In this document: piece by piece, positions 26,458-35,440 of the stretch | How the letters are laid out: each line of letters opens with the position of its first letter | How positions within the stretch are numbered: position 1 is the stretch's first letter | Assembly: GCA_023268355.1 (NCBI GenBank) | Contig: JALNJK010000004.1 | Span: 110,145-174,144 of the forward strand | Reading direction: 5' to 3' | Source: Candidatus Terraquivivens tengchongensis | GTDB lineage: Archaea; Thermoproteota; Nitrososphaeria_A; Caldarchaeales; Wolframiiraptoraceae | DNA: 64,000 bases | The notes under the pieces: model-generated | What the model was told of the DNA's origin: nothing | Databases searched by the model: none | The model's input: the letters and a program-made list of their open reading frames with translations, nothing else | Translations under genes and position numbers: made by a program

Positions 26458-28122
26458 TTATTTTTGTGTTAAACTAAGCTTTGCCATATGCTTTGATACT
26501 TCATCATCGGTTACTTTTCTGAATAACGGCTCTGGTTTGTTGATTTTATGCTGTGGTTTAATGGGTATTCTAAACTCTTCAAATCTTACAGTCTCCGGCG
26601 TTAAGTTTAGATTCATCATGTTCATGAGTTTATGGGCCGAAAAAGGTAAATAGGGTACCATAAGAACACAAAGTGCTTTAACTACTTGCATTGCCGTGTA
26701 TATTGTCCTAGGTGCGCTCTCCGTTACGGCCCATGGCTTCATATCGTTCAGGTACTTATTCCCTAGCTGAGCCAGCTCTAGGATGAGCTTTAAGCCTGAC
26801 TTAAAACGACAACTCTCCAACCTATTCTTAAACATGGTAGCCAACTTCTCTACATCTTTCAGAAGATCTTTATCTTGCGGTTCAAGTTCGCCCGGCTCGG
26901 GCACTATGCCTCCAAATTTGGTATAGACGAATAGCAACACTCTATGAATGAAGTTGCCAAGCGTTGCTACGAGTTCGTTGTTTATTTTTGTCTGAAAGTC
27001 TTTCCACCTAAAGTCGGAGTCCTTAGTCTCAGGAGCTATTATCGCAGCGTAGTATCTAATAAGGTCTGGGTCATAGCTTTCAAGCATTTCATGAAGCCAA
27101 ATGACCCAGCCCCTGCTCGTTGAGAGTTTTTGCCCTTCAAGGTTTACGAATTCGTTCACAACGACATTATAGGGCAAAATGTAGTCACCATGCGCTATAA
27201 GTATTGCTGGAAACAGGATTGTATGAAAGAAAAGGTTGTCCTTCCCTATAAAGCAGTAGAGCTTTGTCTCTGGGTCTAGCCAAAACTTCTTCCACGCATC
27301 AGGTTGACCAATCTGTATGCTCCAATCTTTAGTTGCTGATATATATCCTAGAAGATTTTCAACCCAGTTGTAAAGTACTTGCCCTTCTGCCCCAGGGAAG
27401 GGCGCAGGCGGTCCCCAATCATAATCTCTTGTTATGTCTTTGTCTCTCAGCCCCTCGTTTTCTAACCAAGATATTGTCTTATTGTAAGTCGATTTTCTCC
27501 AGAACTTCTTCGGTTTTACATAATTAAGCACTTCCTGCGTTAAAGCCGACAACCTCAAGAAGTAGTGATCTTTCTCTATGACTATTGGTTTGCCACCGCA
27601 CAGAGTACAAATAGGGTCTATTAGTTCAATCGCCTCATACCAACTTGCACATACCTCACAAGCTTCACCATACTGGTCCGGTGCTCCGCAAACTGGACAC
27701 GTGCCTTTTACGAATCTATCAGGCAATACTTTCTCATCTTTTGGACAATACCATTGCTTTATCCTCTTCTTGTATATGTAGCCCTTCTCCCACAACCTCG
27801 TATAAAATTCGTACACCGTATCATAGTGAATTTTCTTGGACGTTCTAGAGAATATGTCGAAACTTATTCCAAGCCTGGCAAAAGTATCTCTTTGAATTGG
27901 ATAAAACATATCGCATAGCTGTTGTGGGGTCATGCCCTTTTTCATAGCTTCAAGTACGATGCTGGATGCGTTCTCATCGGTCCCACATACGAATAGGACC
28001 TCATGCCCAAGCATCCTCATGAATCGTGCAAATATGTCAGCTGGAAGATACGCCCCACTAAGGTGACCAAAGTGTCTTGGCGCGTAGGAGTACGGTAAAG
28101 CGGCAGTTATCAGAATTTTTAG
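26458..28122 (-). CDS. metG: Methionyl-tRNA synthetase, no canonical start codon
   Basis: This class I synthetase has the KMSKS-equivalent KLSTSRG, a zinc knuckle region with several CxxC pairs (CPKD...CPVCG...CEVC...CTLCG) and an anticodon-binding helical C-terminus. The first ATG (28020) would cut off the catalytic HIGH-equivalent. Upstream in the same frame lies KILITAALPYSYAPRHFGH, which includes the HFGH motif. That extension has no ATG, GTG or TTG back to an in-frame TAA at 28128. The expected initiator position is a CTA at 28122-28120, seven bases after AGAGGGTG, or an ATT or CTG a few codons on. Length would be about 554 residues. The C-terminal tRNA-binding EMAP domain is absent, as in many archaea. 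Confidence 0.92.
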   Translation of the reverse strand, partial: LKILITAALPYSYAPRHFGHLSGAYLPADIFARFMRMLGHEVLFVCGTDENASSIVLEAMKKGMTPQQLCDMFYPIQRDTFARLGISFDIFSRTSKKIHYDTVYEFYTRLWEKGYIYKKRIKQWYCPKDEKVLPDRFVKGTCPVCGAPDQYGEACEVCASWYEAIELIDPICTLCGGKPIVIEKDHYFLRLSALTQEVLNYVKPKKFWRKSTYNKTISWLENEGLRDKDITRDYDWGPPAPFPGAEGQVLYNWVENLLGYISATKDWSIQIGQPDAWKKFWLDPETKLYCFIGKDNLFFHTILFPAILIAHGDYILPYNVVVNEFVNLEGQKLSTSRGWVIWLHEMLESYDPDLIRYYAAIIAPETKDSDFRWKDFQTKINNELVATLGNFIHRVLLFVYTKFGGIVPEPGELEPQDKDLLKDVEKLATMFKNRLESCRFKSGLKLILELAQLGNKYLNDMKPWAVTESAPRTIYTAMQVVKALCVLMVPYLPFSAHKLMNMMNLNLTPETVRFEEFRIPIKPQHKINKPEPLFRKVTDDEVSKHMAKLSLTQK

Positions 28123-28223
28123 GGCTTAACACCCTCTCGTTACATCAAACAAAAGGTTTATTTAAACAAATCGCTAAACAAAAGCTATATTATCAGCAAG
28201 AAATCCTTCATTTTTAACAAAAC

Positions 28224-30080
28224 ATGAGGTTGCTAATATTACATACCGACTTTGTCGAGTACGAGCCGGTGGGGAAGGAAGGTAGGGTATTCGAAGAGAC
28301 AGAGATTGGTCGTAAGAGGTTTGAGGACATAGTCTTGGTTCTTACGACTGTGGAAGAAGGGGACGACGAAACAATGGTAGATAGGGCCGTGAGTGAGCTG
28401 AAGGAATATTCGTCAAGGGTTGGTAATAAGCGCATACTGATATATCCATATGCCCATCTCAGCAACAAACTTGCGACACAGGAAAAAGCTTTGGAAATCA
28501 TTCGCATTTTTAGGAAAAAGTGCGAATTGGAAGGAATGGAGGTTTATAGCTCACCGTTCGGTTGGACTAAGGCCCTTTCCCTGTCAGTTAAGGGCCATCC
28601 ATTGGCTGAACAGTTCAGGTCAATAACACCAGAAGCAGCTAGCACCACTTATGTTCCAAAAGCCTTAGTCATGGAAGAGAGAATAAGGTCATATTGGTAC
28701 ATACTGACACCGAACGGAGAATTGATTCCAGTAGAATCCTTCGACTTTTCAGGGTACGAAGATCTAAAAGCGCTCGCAACATATGAAATGGCAAAGTCGA
28801 GGGTAGTATCACAGACACCGCCTCATGTGGATTTGATGAAGAAGTTAGAGATTGCAGATTATGAACCAGGAAGTGACCTTGGCAATATGAGATGGCCAGC
28901 AAAAGGGAGGCTGATAAAATCCCTCATCGAGCAATATGTAACTGAAAAGGTCATTGAGTATGGCGGTATGGAGATCGAGACGCCCATAATGTATGATCTG
29001 AAACACCCGTGCCTAGAGAGTTACCTGAACAGGTTTCCCGCCAGACAATATATAGTAAAGTCCGACGAGAAGGAGTTTTTCCTAAGGTTCGCAGCATGTT
29101 TTGGTCAGTTCCTTATGGCGCACGACATGCAGATATCCTATAAACAGCTTCCTGTTAGGCTCTATGAGTTAACGAGATACAGCTTTAGGAGAGAGAAGAG
29201 CGGTGAGCTGGTCGGTTTAAAGAGGTTGAGAGCGTTTACTATGCCCGATGTCCATGCGTTATGCTCTGATATACAACAAGCCAAAGAGGAAATGCTACGC
29301 AGACTTGAATTATCAATAAACGTTCTAGAAGGCATCGGCTTAACCAAGGACGACTATGAGATGGCAATTAGGTTCACGAGAGATTTTTACGAATCCAACA
29401 AGGAATTTGTGACCGAATTGGTTAGGAGATTCGGAAAGCCAGCGTTGGTAGAAATGTGGGAAGAAAGGTTCTTCTACTTCGTTCTGAAATGGGAATTCAA
29501 CTTTATTGATACCCTAAGAAAGGCATCGGCCCTTTCCACGGATCAGATAGACGTTGAGAATGCAGAACGCTATGACATAACCTACGTCGATCAATTTGGA
29601 AACAAGAAGCACCCGATAATTCTACACTGTTCACCAAGCGGTGCCATAGAGCGTGTTATCTACGCTCTATTAGAGAAAGCTTACAAGGTTTACAAGGAAG
29701 GTGGTAAGCCTATGCTACCGGTTTGGTTATCGCCAACGCAAGTTAGACTAATACCTGTGTCCGACATGTTCATAGAAGATTGTGTATCACTGAGCGAAAA
29801 GTTAGAAAGTGAACAAATAAGGGCCGATGTGGATGATAGGTTGGAGACAGTTGACAAGAAAGTTCGGGATGCTGAGACAGAATGGGTTCCCTACATAATA
29901 GTTTATGGAAAAAGAGAGAAAGAGTCCAACATCTTTTCCGTAAGAGACAGAGCGTCAGGTAGTATAAAACAGATGACGCTTGAAGAATTAATCAAAGAGA
30001 TACACTCAAAGAATGTTGGGAGGCCGTATAAAAAGCTCAGCCTGCCGAGGATGTTATCCAAGAGGCCGAGCTTTAGATAA
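28224..30080 (+). CDS. thrS: Threonyl-tRNA synthetase, archaeal type
   Basis: This 618-residue class II synthetase begins with the archaeal editing domain related to D-aminoacyl-tRNA deacylases (about 1-140, MRLLILHTDFVEYEP...), which removes mischarged serine. The catalytic core holds the zinc ligands Cys and His (FAACFGQFLMAHD, and a second His in TMPDVHALC), motif 2 around LTRYSFRREKSGEL, and an anticodon-binding domain at the C-terminus (LPVWLSPTQVRLIPVSD...). It is divergent from metG over a 100-bp gap. A possible leader RNA and the his operon follow. Confidence 0.97.
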   Translation: MRLLILHTDFVEYEPVGKEGRVFEETEIGRKRFEDIVLVLTTVEEGDDETMVDRAVSELKEYSSRVGNKRILIYPYAHLSNKLATQEKALEIIRIFRKKCELEGMEVYSSPFGWTKALSLSVKGHPLAEQFRSITPEAASTTYVPKALVMEERIRSYWYILTPNGELIPVESFDFSGYEDLKALATYEMAKSRVVSQTPPHVDLMKKLEIADYEPGSDLGNMRWPAKGRLIKSLIEQYVTEKVIEYGGMEIETPIMYDLKHPCLESYLNRFPARQYIVKSDEKEFFLRFAACFGQFLMAHDMQISYKQLPVRLYELTRYSFRREKSGELVGLKRLRAFTMPDVHALCSDIQQAKEEMLRRLELSINVLEGIGLTKDDYEMAIRFTRDFYESNKEFVTELVRRFGKPALVEMWEERFFYFVLKWEFNFIDTLRKASALSTDQIDVENAERYDITYVDQFGNKKHPIILHCSPSGAIERVIYALLEKAYKVYKEGGKPMLPVWLSPTQVRLIPVSDMFIEDCVSLSEKLESEQIRADVDDRLETVDKKVRDAETEWVPYIIVYGKREKESNIFSVRDRASGSIKQMTLEELIKEIHSKNVGRPYKKLSLPRMLSKRPSFR

Positions 30081-30130
30081 GCGCTCTTTACAACGTTGCT
30101 AACATCTATGACAAAATTTGTAACAAGCAA

Positions 30131-30143
30131 ATTTTATATATTA
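30131..30143 (+). promoter_or_regulatory. Putative TATA box for the his leader RNA
   Basis: ATTTTATATATTA is a good archaeal TATA element. A transcript start about 26 bp downstream of its centre would fall at roughly 30163-30170, which is where the long stem of the structured RNA begins. This suggests the his operon message starts here and carries a leader of about 120 nt. Confidence 0.5.
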
Positions 30144-30167
30144 GATTCTAGTATTTTGCACGTCCAG

Positions 30168-30270
30168 GTGTGGGGAGGGTCTTGGCCGAAGAGGTTGGTC
30201 AAGTTCATCTTGCCGTTTGAGTTCGTCCTTAGCATTATATCTAGGCTAAGACCCACTCTACGATACATAA
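30168..30270 (+). ncRNA. Candidate structured leader RNA upstream of hisG
   Basis: Bases 30170-30187 pair with 30244-30261. The inner part (GGGTCTTGGCC with GGCTAAGACCC) gives 11 consecutive pairs including one G-U. After a single A-A mismatch, GTGGGG with CTCTAC gives six more, two of them G-U. Inside the 56-nt loop a smaller hairpin (GGTCAAG with CTTGCC, 30197-30214) and a short GAGG/CCTT helix can form. The G-U pairs favour an RNA function over a DNA inverted repeat. A Shine-Dalgarno-like GGTGGTGA and the hisG ATG follow within 30 bases. It could be a riboswitch or attenuator-like leader, or a separate small RNA. A 44-codon open frame in this interval (from a GTG at 30168) has no recognisable product. 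Confidence 0.5.
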
Positions 30271-30289
30271 ATGTTGGTGGTGACATCAT

Positions 30290-31255
30290 ATGGTCAAGAT
30301 AAAATTTGCTATACCAAAAGGTTCGCTTGAAAAGAATACGTTCGAATTGCTAGAAAAAGCCATGTATAGGCTACGTGGTCAAGAGAGAACGTACCGACCT
30401 GTGGTTGATGATCCAGAAATCGAACTCAAAATACTGAGACCCCAAGAGATTCCGATGTTTGTCGCTGAAGGTTCTCAGGATTTGGGCATAACTGGTATTG
30501 ACTGGATACGTGAAACCGACGCGGACGTCGAGGTGCTGATGGATCTAGAGTACGGCAGGGTGAAGCTTGTCGTAGCGCTTCCTGAAAGCATAGGCTTTAA
30601 TTCATTACCTGAGTTGTTTGAACGTTATTGGAAAGAGGGCAAGATCGTAAGGATATCCACTGAGTACTTGAACATAGCGGCGCGACACGTAAAGAGCTAC
30701 GATGTATACAAGAAATGGTTTAAGGATGAGGAGCCTCTTGTCATAACGCCTTGGTGGAAGAGAGGAACAAACCGCTTTGTTAGCATCTTCTTATCTTTTG
30801 GTGCTACAGAGGCGAAGCCGCCCGAGGATGCGGATGCTATAATTGACGTAGTTGAGACCGGCAGAACCCTTGAACAAAACAACTTAAGGCCGGTAGAAGT
30901 CATACTTGAATCGTCGGCAGTTTTGATAGCGAACAAAAAGTCTTTAAACACACCAGATAAACGTGAGAAGATGCTTGACGTAATGACGATGCTGAAGGGC
31001 GTAATCGATGGCGGAAAGAAATTGCATATATTCGTTAACGTGAAAGAGGAGAACCTAGAGCAACTTCTTAACAACCTTCCTGCTTTGAAGAAACCCACAA
31101 TAAGCCCGCTATCTGCGAAAGGTTGGTACTCCGTAAATACAATCGTTGATAAACAAGAATTCCTTAAGTTGCTACCAATCTTAAGAAGGTTGGCACAGGG
31201 ATTGGTCGTCCACGAGCCTCAGTTGATACTCCCGCTAGAGGACATCCCTCGTTGA
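30290..31255 (+). CDS. hisG: ATP phosphoribosyltransferase, long form
   Basis: HisG catalyses the first and feedback-controlled step of histidine synthesis, joining ATP and PRPP. The 321-residue protein is the long, HisZ-independent form. It has two catalytic periplasmic-binding-like domains with the motifs IPKGSLEKNTFELLEKA, SQDLGITGIDWI and the PRPP-loop-like DVVETGRTLEQNNL, and then a C-terminal ferredoxin-like regulatory domain (about 225-321) that binds histidine. It opens the his operon, preceded by GGTGGTGA six to nine bases before the ATG. HisZ is not needed for this form and is not present nearby. Confidence 0.95.
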   Translation: MVKIKFAIPKGSLEKNTFELLEKAMYRLRGQERTYRPVVDDPEIELKILRPQEIPMFVAEGSQDLGITGIDWIRETDADVEVLMDLEYGRVKLVVALPESIGFNSLPELFERYWKEGKIVRISTEYLNIAARHVKSYDVYKKWFKDEEPLVITPWWKRGTNRFVSIFLSFGATEAKPPEDADAIIDVVETGRTLEQNNLRPVEVILESSAVLIANKKSLNTPDKREKMLDVMTMLKGVIDGGKKLHIFVNVKEENLEQLLNNLPALKKPTISPLSAKGWYSVNTIVDKQEFLKLLPILRRLAQGLVVHEPQLILPLEDIPR

Positions 31256-31261
31256 CGTGAT

Positions 31262-32368
31262 ATGTACATGAGAGGAAAGAGTTCTAGAACTTGGTTAAGG
31301 AATGCGCTGAAGAGGTTAAGTACACTCGAGCCCTACACATTTCCCGAGATATGGAACAGTAGGATTGAGTTTTCTGAACCACTGATAAAACTTGATGCGA
31401 ACGAAAATTACTTCATACCAAGGGAATTCCTCTCAAGAGCGTTGCAGGAGGTGGTCTCTGAAGTAGACCTTAGGTTTTATCCAGTAGTTGAATACAGGCA
31501 ACTTACTGAGTCCCTCGCAGAAAGGTTGAATTTACCTGCTGAGTGTATCGTGCTTGGAAACGGTAGTAGTCAGCTCATTGATGCCATCATTTATTCTTTT
31601 GCGAAACTAAAAGGTAAAGTAATTTCGCTAAAACCGTCTTTTTCATTATATCGTATGAGGTCAAAGGTGCATGATGTAAAGTTTGTTGATGTACCTTTAA
31701 ACGATGATCTGTCGATGGACAGCAAAAGCGTACTCAAGACCGCAGGTAATTCAGGTGTAATCTTCATATGCTCGCCAAATAATCCTACTGGTAACCAATT
31801 CTCACAAGAATCTGTGCTTAGCATAGTTGAATCTTTTCCAGGACTTGTTGTTCTTGATGAGGCCTATGTAGACTTTGCGGACTTTTCGCTTATAACAAAG
31901 GCTGTTGAATATCAAAACTTGGTAGTTCTTAGAAGTTTTTCAAAGAGTTATGGTCTTGCGGGTGGAAGGCTCGGCTACTTAGTGGCAAACTCCGAGCTAG
32001 CAGAACTCCTGAAGAGTAGGATACTTCGACCATACAGCGTTTCCAGCGTCACGCTCAAGGTTGCCCTAAAGCTTCTCGAGAATCACGATGCTTTCATACC
32101 TTATATTGAAATGTTAAAGGACGAAAGAAGAAGGTTTCAACAAAAATTGAATAATCTAAACGGCGTTAAGGCTTTTGATTCCAAAGCTAACTTCATACTT
32201 ATCAACGTGTCAGAAGATGACGGCTCATTAGGAGATAAACTCGCATCGAGAAGAATCTACATACGAAAGGTTGGCAAAATTTTTACCAAAGGCTTCGCTT
32301 ATAGAATAACCGTAGGATTGCCAGAAATGAACGATCGCTTAATCGAGGAGTTGAAGATCTTAATATGA
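31262..32368 (+). CDS. hisC: Histidinol-phosphate aminotransferase
   Basis: This 368-residue fold-type I PLP enzyme transfers an amino group to imidazole acetol phosphate. Motifs are IKLDANENYFIP near residue 42, GNGSSQLIDAI, the Asn/Asp pair in CSPNNPTGN and LDEAYVDF, and the PLP lysine in RSFSKSYGLAGGRLGY (about 221-236). It follows hisG by six bases and overlaps the HAD gene (ATGA), so it is co-translated with it. Confidence 0.95.
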   Translation: MYMRGKSSRTWLRNALKRLSTLEPYTFPEIWNSRIEFSEPLIKLDANENYFIPREFLSRALQEVVSEVDLRFYPVVEYRQLTESLAERLNLPAECIVLGNGSSQLIDAIIYSFAKLKGKVISLKPSFSLYRMRSKVHDVKFVDVPLNDDLSMDSKSVLKTAGNSGVIFICSPNNPTGNQFSQESVLSIVESFPGLVVLDEAYVDFADFSLITKAVEYQNLVVLRSFSKSYGLAGGRLGYLVANSELAELLKSRILRPYSVSSVTLKVALKLLENHDAFIPYIEMLKDERRRFQQKLNNLNGVKAFDSKANFILINVSEDDGSLGDKLASRRIYIRKVGKIFTKGFAYRITVGLPEMNDRLIEELKILI

Positions 32369-33543
32369 GCACATTTGTTTATAATACGTTGGAAATCAAC
32401 GGTCAACAACTTAAGATAAAAGAAGGGATTGAAAAATCTTTAGCAAATGTTGATGCAATAATCTTCGATTGTGACGGGGTTCTTATAGACATCAACAATT
32501 CGTACAACAAGGCCATACATAAAACAGTGGAGTACATCTTCTCAATAATGCCCGTGGACATTATTGGGCCGATAACGACGGATGCCCAGATTGAGATTCT
32601 TAGAATATGTGGCGGGTTTAATAACGATTGGGATACGGCATATGTGCTGAGTGAGTGGACGTTTTTAAATATGCCCAAAGAATGTGTTAAACGTTTTTCG
32701 GATGTGATGAGCGACTTGGAAGCAGGCACGTCGTTAACCGATGCAGTAAATATCCTATCAAGTAGTTTTAAGGGAACTAGGTATAAAGTATCGCTTCAAG
32801 AACATCAGGAGGAATTCGTGGAAATTCTTGGTAAAGTTATGAAGACTAAAGATTATCTTGACCGGTACGACATCGACACTATAATGGATATGATCGCGGC
32901 CGAAAAAGGTCTCGTAAACGAGCTCCGCCAATTTAGGAGGTTTCTAGGCTATCCTGGTAACTTCGGAGAAAGTCTCTTGGTAACCGTCTTTGATGAACTT
33001 TTCTACGGTGCTGAAGGTGTAGAAGCAGTATACAACACGAAGCCATCTTTCTTTAACGGCTCAGGCCTTTTCCAGAATGAGAAGCCATTGATTGAGGAGG
33101 AAGTTCTGATAAAGCTGCAGAAGATAGTCGGCCATTCCAACTTAACGATTGCCTCCGGTAGGGATAAATGGTCGGCGAATAGGGTCTTAGGAAAACTGTT
33201 CAAATACTTCAATCAAAAGGCGGCAGTATTCTTGGCCGATGAGGTCCGGCTTATAGGTCCGGAGGCTCATAAGGTGGGAAAACCGGACCCATATTCTTTA
33301 TTCAAGGCAGTGTCCTACTTGCAGCCGAAGGGAAATGTTCTATACGTTGGCGACTCAGCAGAAGACTTGCTAATGGTGAAAAATGCTAAAAACGCAATGG
33401 ATGTGTTCATATTCGCTGGTGTATATGCGAGTAGCAATGTACCAAAATTAAAGATCGAGTACTTTATGAAAAAAGGCGCAGACGTCATAATGCCTACTGT
33501 AAACGAGCTTCCATATCTCTTCACGCATGCTAAGGAGGGATAA
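32365..33543 (+). CDS. HAD-superfamily phosphatase in the his operon, candidate histidinol-phosphatase
   Basis: This 392-residue haloacid-dehalogenase-type phosphatase carries motif I IIFDCDGVLID (nucleophile Asp and acid Asp, about 33-43), motif II TIASGRDKWS (about 255-264), motif III lysine in VGKPDPYS (about 301) and motif IV LYVGDSAEDLLMV (about 315-327). A large helical cap of about 200 residues lies between motifs I and II. No other phosphatase for histidinol-phosphate (HisJ, HisN or a bifunctional HisB) is in the operon, so this is the best candidate; that is inference from position. It ends with GGATAA, overlapping the hisB start region. Confidence 0.85.
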   Translation: MSTFVYNTLEINGQQLKIKEGIEKSLANVDAIIFDCDGVLIDINNSYNKAIHKTVEYIFSIMPVDIIGPITTDAQIEILRICGGFNNDWDTAYVLSEWTFLNMPKECVKRFSDVMSDLEAGTSLTDAVNILSSSFKGTRYKVSLQEHQEEFVEILGKVMKTKDYLDRYDIDTIMDMIAAEKGLVNELRQFRRFLGYPGNFGESLLVTVFDELFYGAEGVEAVYNTKPSFFNGSGLFQNEKPLIEEEVLIKLQKIVGHSNLTIASGRDKWSANRVLGKLFKYFNQKAAVFLADEVRLIGPEAHKVGKPDPYSLFKAVSYLQPKGNVLYVGDSAEDLLMVKNAKNAMDVFIFAGVYASSNVPKLKIEYFMKKGADVIMPTVNELPYLFTHAKEG

Positions 33544-33545
33544 GT

Positions 33546-34121
33546 ACGGAAAGAAAGGCAACGATAGAAAGAAGGACGTTGGAGTCAAATATCTTCGTAG
33601 ACGTGTTATTGGATGGGCAAGGTACTGCAAAATCCAGGACCGGTATAAAATTCCTCGACCATATGATAGCAACCTTGGCAATGCATAGCGCGATGAACTT
33701 AGTTGTGGAGGCGACAGGTGACCTCACGCACCATACAGTCGAAGATGTGGCCATAACACTTGGCTCTGCCATCTCAAAAGCATTAGGCAACAGAGAAGGC
33801 ATCAAAAGATTCGGTTATGCCATCATACCTATGGATGATGCCCTAGCGATGGTGAGCATTGACTTAGTCAAAAGACCGTACGCCGTCTTGAAGCTCAAGC
33901 TAGAGGGCTCGCAAATAGAGGACATCAGAAAAGAGGATGCATACCACTTTTTTAGGTCGCTTGCGTTTTCACTCGAGGCTACGATGCATGTGCTGGTACT
34001 TTATGGCGAAAATGATCACCACAAAGTTGAGGCTGCCACAAAAGCGCTGGCTATATCCTTGAAACAAGCTTCTTCATTCGATGAAAGAAGAAGGCAGACT
34101 AGCGTGAAGGGAACACTTTGA
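33546..34121 (+). CDS. hisB: Imidazoleglycerol-phosphate dehydratase, no canonical start codon
   Basis: HisB dehydrates imidazoleglycerol phosphate. Conserved parts are TGIKFLDHMIATLAMHS, GDLTHHTVEDVAITLGSAISKALG and HHKVEAATKALA with the metal-binding His and Glu residues. The first TTG (33579) would remove the N-terminal strand ERKATIERRTLESNI, which the family needs. The upstream in-frame stretch back to a TAA at 33531 has no ATG, GTG or TTG. A GGAGG at 33534-33538 stands seven bases before an in-frame ACG (33546), the same spacing as before the hisF ATG. An ATA at 33540 overlapping the previous stop as ATAA is a second candidate. Length would be about 191 residues. Confidence 0.9.
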   Translation, partial: TERKATIERRTLESNIFVDVLLDGQGTAKSRTGIKFLDHMIATLAMHSAMNLVVEATGDLTHHTVEDVAITLGSAISKALGNREGIKRFGYAIIPMDDALAMVSIDLVKRPYAVLKLKLEGSQIEDIRKEDAYHFFRSLAFSLEATMHVLVLYGENDHHKVEAATKALAISLKQASSFDERRRQTSVKGTL

Positions 34122-34714
34122 GGATAGTTATATTAGATTACGGTGTAGGAAACCTCTACAGTATAAAGCATAGCCTAATTAGGGTGGGTGCTAACCCGGA
34201 GATAACGTCTGAAATAAGAACACCGTTAGATGCCTTAATATTGCCTGGTGTTGGCAACTTTGCTGCAGCATCTAAACTGCTCAAAGGGTTAAAACATACG
34301 CTTAAGGAATTGAAAGAATCCGGTCTGCCTATTCTAGGAATTTGCTTAGGCATGCAACTTTTCTTCGAATTCAGCGAAGAAGGAAATGCGGAAGGGCTCG
34401 GCTTCTTAGAAGGCAAGATCGTTAGGTTCCCAAAAAACATAAAGACACCGCAAATAGGTTGGAATATTGTGAAGATCAAATCTTACCACGAAATCGTTGA
34501 CGGTTTACGTGAGGAATTTTGGGCATATTTCATACATTCATACTATCCTCAACCAAAAAATGAGTCAGTAATCGTAGCAGAGACGGAATATTGTGTAAGA
34601 TTTCCTTCAATTGTGGCGAAGGGAAATGTTGTAGGAACGCAATTCCATCCGGAGAAATCTTCAGTTGATGGCTTTATTATATTGAAAAATTTCCTTAAAA
34701 TGTGTAGGGCGTGA
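34118..34714 (+). CDS. hisH: Imidazole glycerol phosphate synthase, glutaminase subunit
   Basis: HisH is the glutamine amidotransferase that feeds ammonia to HisF. The 198-residue protein opens with IVILDYGVGNLYSIKHSL. It has the catalytic Cys in LGICLGMQLFFE (about 79-90) and the His-Glu pair in GTQFHPEKSS (about 175-184). The TTG start overlaps the hisB stop as TTGA, with GAAGG seven bases upstream. It overlaps hisA. Confidence 0.96.
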   Translation: MRIVILDYGVGNLYSIKHSLIRVGANPEITSEIRTPLDALILPGVGNFAAASKLLKGLKHTLKELKESGLPILGICLGMQLFFEFSEEGNAEGLGFLEGKIVRFPKNIKTPQIGWNIVKIKSYHEIVDGLREEFWAYFIHSYYPQPKNESVIVAETEYCVRFPSIVAKGNVVGTQFHPEKSSVDGFIILKNFLKMCRA

Positions 34715-35439
34715 GAGCTATGGAGATATGGGCATCCGTTGACATAATTTCAGGTAAGGTGGTTCGACTTATCAGAGGTGATCCGAATCACGTCATAGTT
34801 TACAGCGATGATCCAGTCTCTACGGCACGAAAGTGGGAACGGCTAGGGTTTGATGGCATACATATAGTCGACCTTGATGCTGCATTTGACAGAGGCAACA
34901 ACTTTGATCACATTAAAAAAATAGTTGAAAGTGTTAACTTACCAGTACAGGTTGGCGGTGGGATACGTAGCATTGAAGTGTTGCACAATTATGCAGGCAT
35001 AGGTGTTAACAAGTTTGTGGTTGGAACAGTAGTTTTCAAAAAACCAGAAATCTTTGACAAGATGTTAGAAAAGTTTGGACCAGAAAGGTTCGTTGTCGCT
35101 TTAGATTTTAAGGACAATAACGTCGTCGTTGAGGGTTGGAGAAGCGATACGGGTACTAAAGCGATCGATGCGATACTTTTGTTGATGGATAAAGGTATTA
35201 GGTCGTTCCTATTGACGGACGTCGAAAGGGATGGAACGTTGTTAGGTCCGAGTGTAAAAACAATAATGGAGGCGGTGAATGTAAAAGGCGCTTTGGTCTA
35301 TGCTGCCGGTGGTATCTCTTCCGTTGACGACGTAGTTACTCTCGGTAGGCTGGGCGTCAGGGGTGTAATACTCGGAAGGGCCATATATGAAGGAACGATT
35401 AACATAGAAGATTTACTTTCCGCAGTAAGGAGGCTTTAG
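34711..35439 (+). CDS. hisA: ProFAR isomerase (HisA)
   Basis: HisA is a (beta-alpha)8 isomerase acting just before HisF in histidine synthesis. The 242-residue protein has the first catalytic Asp in [21 protein letters not shown]-type and VQVGGGIRS motifs in the N-terminal half, and the second Asp in [14 protein letters not shown] and [11 protein letters not shown] in the other half. The start is either the GTG at 34711, overlapping hisH as GTGA, or the ATG at 34720. Confidence 0.96.
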   Translation: MRAMEIWASVDIISGKVVRLIRGDPNHVIVYSDDPVSTARKWERLGFDGIHIVDLDAAFDRGNNFDHIKKIVESVNLPVQVGGGIRSIEVLHNYAGIGVNKFVVGTVVFKKPEIFDKMLEKFGPERFVVALDFKDNNVVVEGWRSDTGTKAIDAILLLMDKGIRSFLLTDVERDGTLLGPSVKTIMEAVNVKGALVYAAGGISSVDDVVTLGRLGVRGVILGRAIYEGTINIEDLLSAVRRL

Positions 35440-35440
35440 C

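Noticed and set aside
30096..30302. Small forward ORF between thrS and hisG
   Set aside because: Both strands are open here, the product has no family, and the 17-bp pairing with G-U pairs explains the interval better as RNA. A 44-residue protein from the GTG at 30168 is not fully excluded.
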